Shown one piece after another: positions 23,061 to 35,218 of a stretch of DNA of 64,000 nt (positions are counted from its first letter, which is position 1; the number at the start of each line of letters is the position of its first letter). Under the pieces are notes generated by a model. It had not been told where the DNA came from and made no database searches. It saw only the letters and a program-made list of their open reading frames with translations. The stretch is from contig JAGYXB010000977.1 in the NCBI GenBank assembly GCA_022495005.1, positions 62,001 through 126,000 on the forward strand. The letters run 5' to 3'. The translations under genes were made by a program, and so were the position numbers. This DNA comes from Rhyacophila brunnea. Its lineage: Eukaryota > Arthropoda > Insecta > Trichoptera > Rhyacophilidae.

Positions 23061-23899
23061 CTGAAACATAAGTTTTTTTTACATAAAACAAGTGTTTTAA
23101 ACTTATAAAATATAGAAAATCGTAAAAGGTACAGCATTGAGCATAGTGTCTTTGTTCTGGGTAACACTATCCTAAGTCCATATCGTAATAATTTTACCCA
23201 GCTTGTTAAAATAGAGAAACCAGAATACAAGCAATAACGTTTGTAATTATTTAGAGGAAGTGATAGGAAAATAATAACAAAATTTACAAAGAGAACAATT
23301 TCCGATCACCATTGTTGCAATTAACGGTTTTCTGCCAAGTCATGCTGGATGGTAGGGTATTCACCCTACAATTATATTTTATTAACAAGTATTATACTAT
23401 GAACTTGCGTAACAATTGAAAAAAACAAACGAATGTTCGCAAAAAGAGATAATTCACATGAAAATAATAGCGTGCCGAGACAGGGGCTATATTTTACTGG
23501 TTGGCTTTTCACCATGTGTGTGCTTGCAGCTTCTATTAATTATGTAATTATCAGCCGCCATTGATTCTGGATGATGAAGCCCCATAGCTTCATTGACAGT
23601 GCTGTTGCTTCTTTGTATTTTACCAATCACAAATTCTTGCAAAATTTACTTAATTTAACAAGCTTTTACTCCATTTCCATCCTGTTTACAAGATTACCAA
23701 TATCCCAGTTCACTGACAATTCTTCTTCTTTTTGTTATATACCATTAGGTTTGTTTGGTTCAAATTTTTTCAAAGATGAGTCCAGATCCTTACATCAAGA
23801 GCCATTTTAATGTATATTGTATAGTATCCTAGTTTCGTCAAGTCTTTTCAAGTGAGCATTCCCATTGAATAATATAAAAAATAATTCATCGTTCCTCAC

Positions 23900-24096
23900 C
23901 TTTGTCTCTTGGAGAAAGCAGTGCATTGCTTGGGTAACATCTGTTGCGTGAATCGAGTTGTGGTACGGATTAGTGCTGTGGTAACCTTCCTCGATCAAAC
24001 TGAACATTTTCCAAACAGAAATTGCATCGAGGTCGAAGTGCTTCATGAGCCCATAAAAATGGAAGAGATGAACGCACAGCACCGAGAGGGAACGTC
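23900..24096 (-). CDS. Pde7: PDE7 exon: catalytic histidine motif [10 protein letters not shown]
   Basis: A 197-base exon (phase 1 in, phase 0 out) encoding 66 residues, [20 protein letters not shown] through [24 protein letters not shown] is the class I PDE signature. The first His (about residue 155 of the joined model) is the general acid; the second (about 159) binds metal. The acceptor is tcag next to 24096 and the donor AAG|GTGAGG is below 23900. Only 105 bases of intron separate it from the exon at 24202. Confidence 0.96.
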
Positions 24097-24201
24097 CTGA
24101 AAACATCAAAATAAATAAGACAACGATAAAAACCATTCAGCATGTTTCAATACTCCATCAATATTAAGTAATTATATTATTAAAAACAACTATGGTATTA
24201 C

Positions 24202-24265
24202 CCCCAGACACAGTCTCAAGCGTAAATGCATTGAATTTCCAGAATGCTGACTGATCAAGAATGCA
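24202..24265 (-). CDS. Pde7: PDE7 short exon leading into catalytic domain
   Basis: A 64-base exon (phase 0 in, phase 1 out) encoding CILDQSAFWKFNAFTLETVSG and the first base of a Gly codon. It corresponds to the PDE7 segment [22 protein letters not shown] that precedes the catalytic core. Acceptor tttcag and donor GGGG|GTAATA are both visible, and the phase matches the neighbours exactly. A hAT element begins only about 120 bases upstream in the intron (24386). Confidence 0.93.
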
Positions 24266-24385
24266 CTGAAACACAAAATAAATTTTTGAATAATTATTAT
24301 AAAACTGTAATGCAACAATTTGATGTTTGGAAAGAGGTTAAGATAAGCATATATTATTCACATCACATACATATATGCCATATGG

Positions 24386-25379
24386 CAGGGATGGCGACCA
24401 ATGGCACGCGATATGATCTTGCATGGCACGCGAAAGTTTTATTTTGAAGAGAAAAAAATTACCTTAAAAATACAAGAGTTTTACAAATAAACATACATAA
24501 TACAACATAATAAAAAATAATGACGACATAGCCATGCATATTTTCTTCGGTTTTTAATATTATTTTTACAAATAATATTTACCAATCGATGCACAAACGG
24601 AAACGATGAAATGCATAAATGACAGATCGCATTGTATAAAAAAATAGTAAAAAAAATGAAGAATAAGCATTACTTTTTAATTAATTACTTTTAATAAATA
24701 ATTCACAAGATTTAAGAATGTAACATTCTAATTATCGCGTGAAACCTGAGAGATGCAGGTTCGGGGTGCCTTACATTTTTTAAAAAGATTTTTTCTGTTG
24801 GTTTTGATATATTATTTTCTCACAAGAGAGTAGGTATGTCCAATAAGCATTACGTTTGTACAATTAATGTAAATATATAATTGTATAGGTCGGTTTTTGG
24901 GTTTTGTGCATCGCACTATTGCACTGTCCTCATCAGGCGGCGGAAGAAGCTGCGTCATCAACCTCTGATTTTAATCGATTTACAATGCTTGAGACCAATC
25001 AGGCAATTACAAATAAAAATATTCAATCAAGAAACCTGATGAAATTTATCGGCAGTCATTCAAATATAAACAGCTGATTGTTATTTTGCTTTAAACATAA
25101 TCGCTAAAAATGCAAGAAATAAAGAAGAATATATTATGAAGGAAGCGTGGTTAAAATGCTGAAACGATCTCTTTGAACATGGAAAAATTATTCAAAGAAT
25201 AAAAGATATAGAAAGACTAAAAACACGGTGAAAGATAGAATCTCAAGAACTCAATTGTAATTTTGAAACTTTTTTACTTAATAGAATTTAAAAAATATAT
25301 TTTTTCATTTTCCCCATGAAAAACTGCTCGGCACGTCAGACAGTCGAAAGGTAGTAGGTAAAAAGGTTCGCCAACCCTG
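24386..25379. mobile_element. hAT-type non-autonomous element with target duplication
   Basis: Starts CAGGGATGGCGACC and ends GGTTCGCCAACCCTG, an inverted repeat with two mismatches. Flanks CCATATGG (24378-24385) and CCATATGA (25380-25387) make a 7-of-8 target duplication. GGCACGCGA words follow the left end. No transposase frame survives. It lies about 120 bases upstream of the short PDE7 exon 24202-24265. Confidence 0.87.
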
Positions 25380-27241
25380 CCATATGATAATATTCAATGC
25401 GTTGCAAAATTCCAGATTCTATCCAGAGTTTCGTATGATATTGTAGCTGTTCAGGTGAAAGTCACTATCACCATAAATGTTTTACTGTTTTAAATTAAAC
25501 ATCCCATTGGATTCAGAAAAAAAAAATCTTCTTTCAACTAGCAAAAAGAAATCGGTTTCAAAGGACGATACCTAAAAATATGTTTAAATCGATTTGAGCG
25601 ATTCGGATTTCGCTTTTCGGAATACAATAGTAATAATGACACGTCAATCCTTGGTGACTGATCCAATTACGAAGAGGCATTTCACGTGGCTTAAAGAGTG
25701 CGATGCTGTGGCACAGCCTCAAGGATTTCGTCGCCATGGCCGACCTCCGCATACCCGGCAGCGGTACTACGTGACGATGAACCGAGGAAAGTAGCACAAC
25801 TTTGTGCTTGACCTATACTCCGAAGCTGGAGGATAACATATAGTAGAACCATTATATTATCTTGGCTACGATTTTATGGCACTATATATGAAGTTTTCAA
25901 GACTTTAGCGGGGGGTCGGGGCCGTAAAAATACACCTAAAAGTACGAGCATAATCAAAATCGACACGTTTTTAGGTTGTCTGGAATATTTCAAACATTTT
26001 GCAAAAACTTTAAAATCTGTTTCTAGATGCATTCTTTATAACGCAAATCAAACCCTCAAAAACGCTCGATATGTCAAGAAAAAACGCCGCGTTGGCAACG
26101 CTGGGACTAACGTAGTTGTACCGTAGTACCAAAGGGCCATTAAATGAACAAAGGCCACCTTAAAACTTGCTGAATCAGAAAATCAGAATGGAAAGTTCGG
26201 CGGATGTTGGCGGAAAAAAACTAGGAAGGGGCTTCTCCAGAAATGGAACGACCCTACACAGGGTCTGGCGATGTCAAAGGGTAAAACCGGAATCGCTAAA
26301 ACCGATTCCTATGAAATAGCGGAAAACTCATACCAATTAAAATTAAAATTCAATTTCCACCAAAAACCCACAACCCATGGGCATTATCGACGAAATTAAT
26401 GAAGTTTGTTTTTGTTCATTTGCCTGAAAGGAAACAATATAATATAATTCCTCACAGAATAATAAAAATATATTAACTAATTACTCACACAAGTACCTCA
26501 CATTTATCCATAAATTATATCAAAACCTGGTCCAAGAGATTCGTAAAAGACAATAAAAATCAGTGTTGCTGCAAAAATGTAAATGAGGAAGTATGAAAAA
26601 CATAATATGTAATTAATTAAATTACTTAATAATATATTATATTCTTAGTCTATGTTTATTGTATTATGCAGTATGCAAAGATAGTAGATATTAAATCTGT
26701 CATAAGTAGTTACGCGAAAATACTAAAATCAGAAGAAAAAAAAATAAACACTAGTGATTATCATTGATCGCACACTTAACATATTTTAAAGCATAACGTC
26801 TTCACAATATGTAAAGATACCATCATGTAGGTATATTATTTTATAATATGTATGTTATCAGCATTTTGGCAAGTATATAATATTAGAAACCTTGGCAAAT
26901 ATTTTTATTCAGTGGTAAGTATAATTTGTCAGCTGATGGCAGAATCCACTATTTAGTAATAATGTTTCATGTCTAATAAATATTAATTATACAAGTCGGT
27001 ATTCTGCAATCCTTATTAGAATTAAAATGGGTACCTATAATATATTGATTAGATATCCATAATATGTATAATATTAGCGTTAACAAATTGATATTGTAAT
27101 ACTGCGCTGGTTAGGCAATGTATATTGTAAAAACATAAATGAACCGTAAAGAGAGCAATGTTGAGCAATCCAATGGAGCGAATGCTTGGGATGGGATGCT
27201 AAATTGTAAAAAAGCTGTTTTATAAATGGAGGCAGGTAAAG

Positions 27242-27525
27242 TAGTGTTTCTCAACCTGGTCACTGGTGGTCCGCGAATTTTTGGCGTCCAAATGCCTATG
27301 CTAAATTTCAATAAGATCTTCAAAACCCGTGCACTTTTAAGTTGTTGTGCATTGTTCTTGTTATTAAAATAGATTAATGGTTTTACGTGACGAAATCAAT
27401 CGCGATCAGACGTTATTATACGTTACTAAGTATATAAATAATATTTTTTTATTTCTGTGTTAGCGGTCGTAAAACGTTTTTCTTATTGTCAGTGGTCCGC
27501 AGGTGTAAAAAGGTTGAGAAATACT
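27242..27525. mobile_element. hAT-type MITE, degraded
   Basis: Ends TAGTGTTTCTCAACCTGG and AAAGGTTGAGAAATACT are inverted repeats. Inside, both ends carry GTGGTCCGC. Flanks AGGTAAAG and TAGTAGAG agree at 5 of 8 positions (GTAAAG/GTAGAG), consistent with an old target duplication. Confidence 0.65.
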
Positions 27526-28224
27526 TAGTAGAGAACGTTATTTGAGGAAGCCATAACACAAACTAGTTCTCTGCACTTCTGATGATGATGCTGAGTTTTA
27601 AATAGAGAAATGCATCGTATTTTCATAATGACTAATATTGCAAAAATTACAATTCTGGTGATAGGGTGCATGAAAAGAACCAATAAACTGCATTGGCATG
27701 ATCAGTCTAGTCTCACTCTGGTGTCATGAACACATTAAGCTGCAACTCGGTTTGACTATCCCATTAAATCTCGGAATAAGAATAAGCAATAAAAATTAAG
27801 CTGTTGCTAGCGCAAGAAAACATTAAATAATTTATGGTAAAATCAATGCTGATAATTTAATAAATATTTTATGAGTTTCCCAACTTTTTCACTGCTTGTA
27901 ACATGCCTTAATGACATAAATCAAACCAGCATACTAAACCTAATCAATTCAATCATTGTATCATATTAGACGGATAACAGAATGATATGCAGGCTTCCGG
28001 AACTCATGGCGTGACAGCTGTATATTATTGATATGTTAAATAGGTACTTACGATGAATTAGTTAATACTTACCATTGATTACTATTAAATCTTAATTAAT
28101 TATAATAATAGTACCGCTTTTGTCATACTTACAAAATAATTAATTAGTATGAATTTAATAAAACCCCCATTCACATTAGCAATCTCTGTCAAGTAAAATC
28201 GATTCATGACTAGTTCAGCTAAAT

Positions 28225-28699
28225 CAATGATCGCCAAACGGTCGCTCGCGACCTACCAGTAGCTCGTGGCGGCATTTTCGGTAGCTCGCATAGGATATTT
28301 TATCTTATTTATAAATTTGAATGTGATTTGTCGAATGTTGCCTCAACTATAGAATCTGTATAAAAAATGTGGAGGAAGGTGAATGCCATTCTTTTCACTA
28401 ATTTCACTATTTTTACTTTTACTCACACTCATATCAAGATATTTTTCTATTATTATTTTGTTTATAAAAGTATGCATTTTATGTTTTATTGGTAAGTACC
28501 GTCATAGTACGTCATAGTCGGTAAGTCATAAGTCCGATGTCCTAATTTATTTTAAGTACATAATATAATAATGTTATGTATGGTACGATAAAGAACGATG
28601 ATAAAAAATATAAAGAAGGAATATATTGTATAAGTAGCTCAGAAGACAATTCCAATTTATGAAAGAAGCTCACATCCTTATTGAGTTTGGAGACCACTG
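28225..28699. mobile_element. hAT element with perfect 8-bp target duplication
   Basis: Left end CAATGATCGCCAAACGG, right end GTTTGGAGACCACTG. AGCTAAAT is present intact at 28217-28224 and 28700-28707. The left 100 bases match 40486-40570 (TCGCCAAACGGTC, GGCGGCATTTTCGGTAGCTC). The stretch GAATGTGATTTGTCG...ACTATAGAATCTGTA is a small piece of transposase also seen at 40680-40730, so this is an internally deleted derivative. Confidence 0.88.
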
Positions 28700-30020
28700 A
28701 GCTAAATGAATAACAGGTAAGTACATGATTGTTTGATAATATAATTAAATAAATACCAAGCAGCAATATAGCATCTTAATTTAATAATATTATCATTGGA
28801 CTTAATATTATTGTTATCTATGTACCTATGTGCAATTATATACAACGCGTTGAATCAACACAAAAACATAAAATATGGAAACGCTAAAATAACAGATTGT
28901 ATTAAGTTAATCTTTTAGTATTGCAATATGAAAATTCTAGTAGACAGTAAGTTTCCATCAGTAATTTTGTTGTATGTATCAATAATTTATTGTGATAAAA
29001 CATTTACAAATATAATATTAATACTAGTCTGTAAATAGTAAAATAAATAAGTATATGATTTTATTAACACATCATTCGCTCGCGCCGTTAATATAATACT
29101 AATTCTGATTGGTACATAGCAGTCATAATAGAAGCATTAGACGTGTATTAAGAATAATAAAATAACACTGTAAAAGCAACGATAAAAACAATATAGTTTT
29201 AAATAACCTCAAAAGTAATATATATATATCCAAACAATCCACAAAATGTGTGAGAGAAGAATAATAAGGTTAAGAATAAAGACACTAATAAACTGACAGT
29301 GACCATCACTGCTATTAATAATATTATGTAGGTAGTTAATGGTCACCGTTTAATACCCAACGCGCGTGCCTATGAAGCTGTGTGTACGGATGTAAAGTCC
29401 GGTAAAATCACAATAATTGCTTTCAATGTGATGTGTTTTGACACAGAACTCGTAAAAAGTACGTTAATATAAACTTCAGTATGTGGAGGCTCTCGTGTTC
29501 TACTATAGGAACGAAAATGATAATTTCCTTTTTCCTGTTTTATATGTATGCATTGGGAACGCAAATTGATACATTTCATAAAGTTTTGAAGGGTGATTGA
29601 TGATAATTGAACATCATATTATTATCATGAATGAGTGCGGACCGCCGCGGACAATTTGACGCAGACCAAAAACGAAGTTATATTTGAATTCCAGGATACT
29701 TATGATCATTTATGTGTTTACCTTATGTTTGGTGTTTAATTCAAGAATGAAAAAAAACACTGATAAATTGACTGTAAGCTCCATTTATTCAAAACTCTAA
29801 AGGATTATACACCAAACGTTATAATTAAAACGTGATGCAAATTGTGATAAATAAACTCTTATTGTTGTGTAGTGTCATGTGATTAAAACCTTTTTTAAAA
29901 CATATTAGTGTTTCAAGGGATAGTTTTTTTTAATAAGCTTTTTAATAAGCTTTTGAATTTTTCCGCGCGGTGAATTCATTGTTTGGAAGTTGTTCGTAAA
30001 TGTATTAAAATGGGTTATAC

Positions 30021-30226
30021 CTTAACTTGACCATGTTGGAGATCGTCCAGCATAGCGAGCTCCTGCTTCAAGCTGCGGGTAGTCAGATGTTTATTCTTCT
30101 TCCTGTGGATGGTCAGGAACTTTCCGGAATTAAATTTCCTGTGGTAGCTCGTATCCAGCGAGCACAGAAGCGCCAGGTCCGAGTCTGGAATTCCGCACGG
30201 AAAGTTGCGAGCATTTTTTGGATCCA
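30021..30226 (-). CDS. Pde7: PDE7 exon: N-terminal regulatory region
   Basis: A 206-base exon (phase 1 in, phase 0 out) of 68 full codons, starting DPKNARNFPC and ending LAMLDDLQHGQVK. The last 14 residues match the PDE7 linker just before the catalytic domain (LDDDYNGQAK in human PDE7A). The rest, including a basic run HRKKNKH, I do not recognise. Acceptor tttcag at 30227 and up; donor AAG|GTATAA. The base composition is clearly coding-like against the AT-rich surroundings. Confidence 0.9.
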
Positions 30227-32049
30227 CTGAAAAGGGTAAAATACAAGACATAAATTACCAGTAATCGGCAACCATTTGAAAGGAAAATGACGGACTAGGA
30301 ATTGAAATCCCAGACATCATTTTCAACCCTAGAATTTCTGGGTATGTATTTTCAATCTCGAATCCCAGGATTAATGAAAACATAAAATTTTGCTAATGGA
30401 AAAAAAATCCATACAAATATTTTACGTTTCGTGATGGTTGAAATAGATGTGTATATTTTTCCGATCCCACAATTCCAAAAATTCACACGTATATTTATAT
30501 TACATAAGCTTTAAAAAACAATCTTTTAGCTATCATCCCCATTAGTAGGATAGAAGGGAACAATATATACAGCAAATGTAATAAATGTCTAAAGAAATAC
30601 TATTTATTAAAATAACCTGCTTGTAATATTATGAAAAAATAAGACTAAATTTTTCCATAAATGGTGAAAAACTGAATGGTATTAAGTTGAGCTACGTACG
30701 ACGACACGTACTAATTTATTGAGAAACTAACCATTTTCTTTATCTATATTTATTTAAATGGAGTGGAAAAAAATTGTGTAATAATTGAGTTATTTATATT
30801 GACAGTAGTAAGTTGTTATGTTGTAAAACATATCTTAGAACTATCCAAATACATACCTATATATTGTAATTCGACAACGTGAATTAATTTTACTAATGGT
30901 TTTGTAAATGCGTTTAAACATTAATAAAACAAAAAAAAATTAACACCACTGCACATGGATGTACTGAAATATGACTATATTGTAAAACATTAGAGCGAGA
31001 GGTTTAAAACAATACTATTTTATGTAATAAAAATACTTTATGCAGTCATCAAATGTTTAAAATAAATATAAAGGATAATAAGGCTTCAAAATTATATAAA
31101 TAGATTATCTAAAACGTTTAAGGAATGTCCAGGGTTATGCTCTGAATATACCATAAAAGCTCCATTTTGACCTACGCTGAGCATGTGGGCCGTTAATATA
31201 TCTTTCTTTACATCACAACAATAGGTAATTTCTGATGAAAACCATATAAAAGCTAATTCCTGGATTTCGGGATGAAAATGTTCCAGCCGGATTCGAAATT
31301 GCAAGCTAATTCGTACCGCAACTGTATCGCAACGCTATACGTAAATGAAAACCGCTTCAGCTGTATTGTAAAATCAGAATAGCATAGTATTATTATATTA
31401 AATGGTGCATAATTTCATAATTATATTCGCGCATAAAAACTCATCGCATTGCATTGTTTAAAATTGATAAAAGTTCAGGACAAAATTATTTGCATGCAAT
31501 ATATAATAAATACATATTAATGAAACGCTTGAAATATTACATGAAACAGACTTAACTTAATATGTCAAATTAAAATGAATGTCACAGATGTTTATTGTAG
31601 ATCTCCAAACAAAGAATTTAGATTGAGATAAATTAATAATAATAATTCATGGTTCCTTCATTTTTGAAAAAAATACTTTGTCCATTAGTTAATTCATTAC
31701 TAATACTGCAAAAAAATACTTTACTAGTTATAGTGTTACAGAAATTATTGAATTAAAAAAAGTAGTTATCTTTAAAAAATATTTTTCTGCGCATACAATA
31801 AATTAACTTAGAGTTTAGTAGCATAGGTACTTAAATTCATAAATCTATATAATCGAGAGCCAGTGTATTTTAATTCAAAAAATGACACTTAATTTACTTA
31901 TGGCTTTATGGTTTGTTAGTTAGCTTTAAATGATATGGTAATTTATCTACAAATTATATTATATATTTATTTTCGGCAAATCGAACTTGAAACACACTGG
32001 CTCTGAGGTACATATATATATTATATATTTTATAGGACTTAATACTTAC
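30227..32049 (-). other. PDE7 intron containing half a foldback element
   Basis: Contains the right half of a foldback element at 30880-31196. Around 30290-30480 there are GAATT/CCCAG words that may be a decayed TIR element (TAGGAATTGAAATCCCAG near 30296), too weak to call. The rest is AT-rich. Confidence 0.7.
30880..31196 (+). mobile_element. Foldback element, right half
   Basis: Closely matches 10345-10670, including CACATGGATGTACTGAAATA, GCAGTCATCAAATGTTTAAA and a terminal CATGTGGGCC followed by TTAATATA. The matching left arm is absent, so this copy is truncated. The 31092-31304 open frame on the minus strand overlaps it and is not a gene. Confidence 0.8.
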
Positions 32050-32107
32050 TAGACATTCTTCCGTTCAATAATTCATCTCGGATATCTGTTATTACTGTAT
32101 CGTATTT
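32050..32107 (-). CDS. Pde7: Probable PDE7 upstream exon
   Basis: A 58-base open segment between an acceptor (ttttctccacag) and a strong donor (CTA|GTAAGT). Read in phase 0 it gives KYDTVITDIRDELLNGRMS and leaves one base that completes an ATG (Met) codon with the next exon, so the joint reads RMSMDPKNARNF. Phase, splice sites and spacing all fit. There is no independent homology to confirm it, and the region is variable among PDE7 proteins. Confidence 0.65.
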
Positions 32108-34870
32108 CTGTGGAGAAAACAAAATAAACACGTTAGTTAATAATAGGTTACTAATTTACATAGATACAACAATTTACCACAAGAAACAAAATAAGTGTGT
32201 AACAATGATTCGAAATGTTTTCGCGAAACCGAGATAATTAATTTTTCTTCACAGTAAAGTTATCTGCTTAGATGTAATACCTACACTGAATGATGAACTG
32301 ATGCATAGCGTTCCAGTCAAAATTCTCTCATAAGAACATGAATCTTTATTTTCGGCTACATACTTATTGTATCGCACAATTTAATAGATTACTAGAAATT
32401 ATTCCTAAGTCAATTGAATACTTGCAATAGTGTAATATAAAAATAAGTTATTGCCAAAACTGTTTTAAGGTAATGTTCAATGTGCCATATACTTAAATGT
32501 TTTTGTAGTAGATTTTGTTTTCAAATAATTTAACCTTTCCCACTTTGCTCAATTTTTTTCAAAACGTATTAGCTACCTACTCTGACCGAAATTCGGGACA
32601 TTCTTGTAGAAGTTTAAACTAGACGACTTGTGATGTTTATACTAATAATAATAACTACTGATCCAGCGAGTGAAAAATGTCAATAAATTTGTCTATATAC
32701 AAGAAAAACTCATTTTCCTAAATTTGATATTTAAAAAAAAACTTCATTAGATTTGACGATTCGTATGACCATTTACTGATGCAATGGGTTTTTGCTACGA
32801 TTCGCAAAAAAATGATTTATTGGACTTAAATTTACTAAAAGTAATACGTATGCTTTTAAGATGTTGTATAGTCATCTATTGATTACCAATATATTATGTG
32901 AATAGTTCAGAACACAGGTAATATAACCGTAAATGAAACTTACATTCTTGGAGCAGTTTCTTTTTAATTATCCTGTGACTTATTGCATTTTCGTTCGCAT
33001 GCAAACTATTATTTGGCTGTAATATTCAAGATGACGTCTCGTATTAATTTTTGTTATAATTTATGTTACTTACGTAAAAAGGGCGTACCTTTGGGTAGAA
33101 AGTATAAACAAGCTATCCCACTATTTTTGATCACTGTACACGGTGTGTAATGATATTTATTTTAAATGTTGTTATAACAATAAAAATAGTTTACGATTTA
33201 AACTTTAAACCAATGTAACTTACACTAATCAGAATATTTTTTCAGAGTATGATATTTTTCAAAGCATCCGCCCACATGTTCCGGTTTGTTAACGCAGGTT
33301 TTGCAATACTATATTGTTCGTTTTCTTCGATTTCCTTTCCTATTAGAACCGCAAACAACGCAATCCCTATATTTGTTCTGTACATCAGGCATAATAACAC
33401 GTACCTAGATTGACGTGATTTAACCGCTGTTCTGGATCTATTGAATGTCTTCCTTGAATAAATACGTTTTGAATAAACACACGTTCAACATCATCAAAAT
33501 CAATATTATCAAATGTATACAAATCTTCGTCGTCACTTGTATCGAAACGATCACTATCGTTATTTACTGTAGATATTTATAATTATTAATAGGTACCTAC
33601 CGTTATGGAACGGCGAGATGAACTTCATTAAACACGAATTTATATTAATTAAACTGGCTTTATTAATGGTGATATAATATAAATATATTAGATTATAATA
33701 TTGTGTTGGACAATGATTTCGTAACGGTTACTAGATGCACTTATTTACAGTCTTATGGTCGAGACAATACTGAAGTTTAAAGGGCAGGTACCAATATTAT
33801 ATTAAATAATAATATTAATAATATTATGCAGTGCATTCTTAGATGTTAAGATTGATAAGATAAGTGTAACTCAACACAATATAGGTACTTACTTCATACA
33901 AAAATAATGACGCATTTAAAGGACAGTGTAAATAAGAATGGAAAGATTAAGATTAAGATAAGCATTCAAAAGCTTTCTTCTACCCCATTGGCCATTATAC
34001 ATTGGGTGTTTGATTACACATTCGATATTAACTAATAAAATAAATAATACTGATAGTATGACACCTCATGTTGAAATTATTGTATGTATTAAGAATATCT
34101 AATAATAATAAATTAATAATATACAAGGAGTTAGAAAAATTCTAGTTCCATAATACAAATAAATATGGTCACTTAAGTGGGAAAAGCATTAAAAGTCCGC
34201 CCCTTATAGGAAATTACGACAGACTGTCTCAAAAATATTTGAGAATTGCAAATATTTAATCAGGTGAATAGATACATCAATTTTTCCAAGAATTTATTCA
34301 ACCCAACGATTGATACTAATGTAAATTTGATGGTTTATCCTGCATGTTATAATGTTTAACTACATTTGTCGGCAATAACATTTTGTAAAATTCGCATGCA
34401 CTTTTGATAAAACCGCATGATGTGGCCAAAGTATGTCAACTTTATTGTTTTATGTCTCTGATTGTAACTTAGTGCCTTTATTAGACTAGGATAACAACCT
34501 TAAATGGAAATTAGCATACACATAGCTCGAAGAACACACTCGCTGGACATATTATTATAGTAGGTATAGGAATGCAGTGGTACTCAAGCGGTAGAAAATA
34601 TCTGAATGGTAATCTGAGTGACAGCTGGATCGACAGAATACTCAACCTGAACATGTCAGAGAGGAATGGAATCAGCTTGGAGAGGCATTCATTCAGCAAA
34701 GGATTAGTTCAGGCTGATGATTTTGATAAAGAGCCTTATCATGAACAGTAATCATAAGGATTAAAATTTATATACCCATTAGGTTTATAGTCGTATATGT
34801 AATCAGGCGGTCTATTTGGATTAGTGGACATTCTATTAGTGCCGCTGAAAATGGTGGTTTAAGTTTGAAG
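32108..34870. other. AT-rich stretch, nothing firm
   Basis: No exon-like, RNA or complete transposon signal found. It is either PDE7 intron (if the exon at 40066 belongs to the gene) or upstream sequence. A mildly GC-richer patch at 34590-34740 (for example GACAGCTGGATCGACAGAAT and GGAATCAGCTTGGAGAGGCA) may be a LINE scrap, without a clear frame. Confidence 0.5.
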
Positions 34871-34878
34871 CACCTAAG

Positions 34879-35218
34879 TAGGAATTTCAATAAATACCGG
34901 TAATTTAAAATCGGGATTCCAGTATTTATCAATATCAAAATACCGGTTATAAAACTCCAAAATACCGGAATTGTTACGGTAAAAAAGCAAGCACGCTTAA
35001 TTAAAATTACTGAATCCAACAAAAGTGAAATAATAAAACAAAATCCTTTTTGTCTATCCTACATATTTTCAAAGGTCAAAATAATATTTAATTACTAACA
35101 TATTTTTGCTATAAAATATAAATGTTACAACGAGATTTTTATGGTTTTATTTATCTACGTGTTTTAACGAATACCGGTATTAATATTTTCATTACGGAGG
35201 TATCTATTGCAATCCCTA
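34879..35218. mobile_element. hAT-like MITE, ATACCGGTATT type
   Basis: Ends TAGGAATTTCAATAAATACC and GGTATCTATTGCAATCCCTA are inverted repeats matching at 17 of 20 positions. ATACCGG words recur inside. Flanks CACCTAAG and ATCCCAAG agree at 5 of 8 positions. Confidence 0.7.

Larger units (their letters stand above)
24266..30020 (-). other. PDE7 intron rich in hAT elements
   Basis: A 5.75-kb intron with three hAT-type elements (24386-25379, 27242-27525, 28225-28699). The 25.4-27.2 kb and 28.7-30.0 kb parts are AT-rich. The small open frames at 25558-25797 overlap each other on both strands and resemble no known protein. Confidence 0.8.
10873..32107 (-). other. Pde7: PDE7-type cyclic nucleotide phosphodiesterase gene, 5' incomplete
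   Basis: Eight exons join with matching phases: 32050-32107, 30021-30226, 24202-24265, 23900-24096, 22929-23060, 20696-20866, 14424-14664 and 10873-11900. They total 2097 bases, about 698 residues plus a stop. All junctions are GT-AG. The product should hydrolyse cAMP to AMP in the cytosol; PDE7 is a high-affinity cAMP-specific family, and that specificity is inferred from family membership. Assignment to PDE7 rather than PDE4 or PDE8 rests on the whole-domain match to remembered PDE7A/B sequence, including the conserved segment just before the catalytic domain (MLDDLQHGQVKCIL against a PDE7 ILDDDYNGQAKCML). The start codon and promoter are not found. Introns run from 105 bases to 6 kb and are full of transposons. 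Confidence 0.93.

Noticed and set aside
25558..25797. Mirror-image open frames on both strands
   Set aside because: Neither reading resembles a known protein; the GC-richer patch is probably a repeat scrap.
31092..31304. 70-codon minus-strand frame considered as a PDE7 exon
   Set aside because: Much of it lies in the foldback element copy, and its phase and splice sites do not fit.
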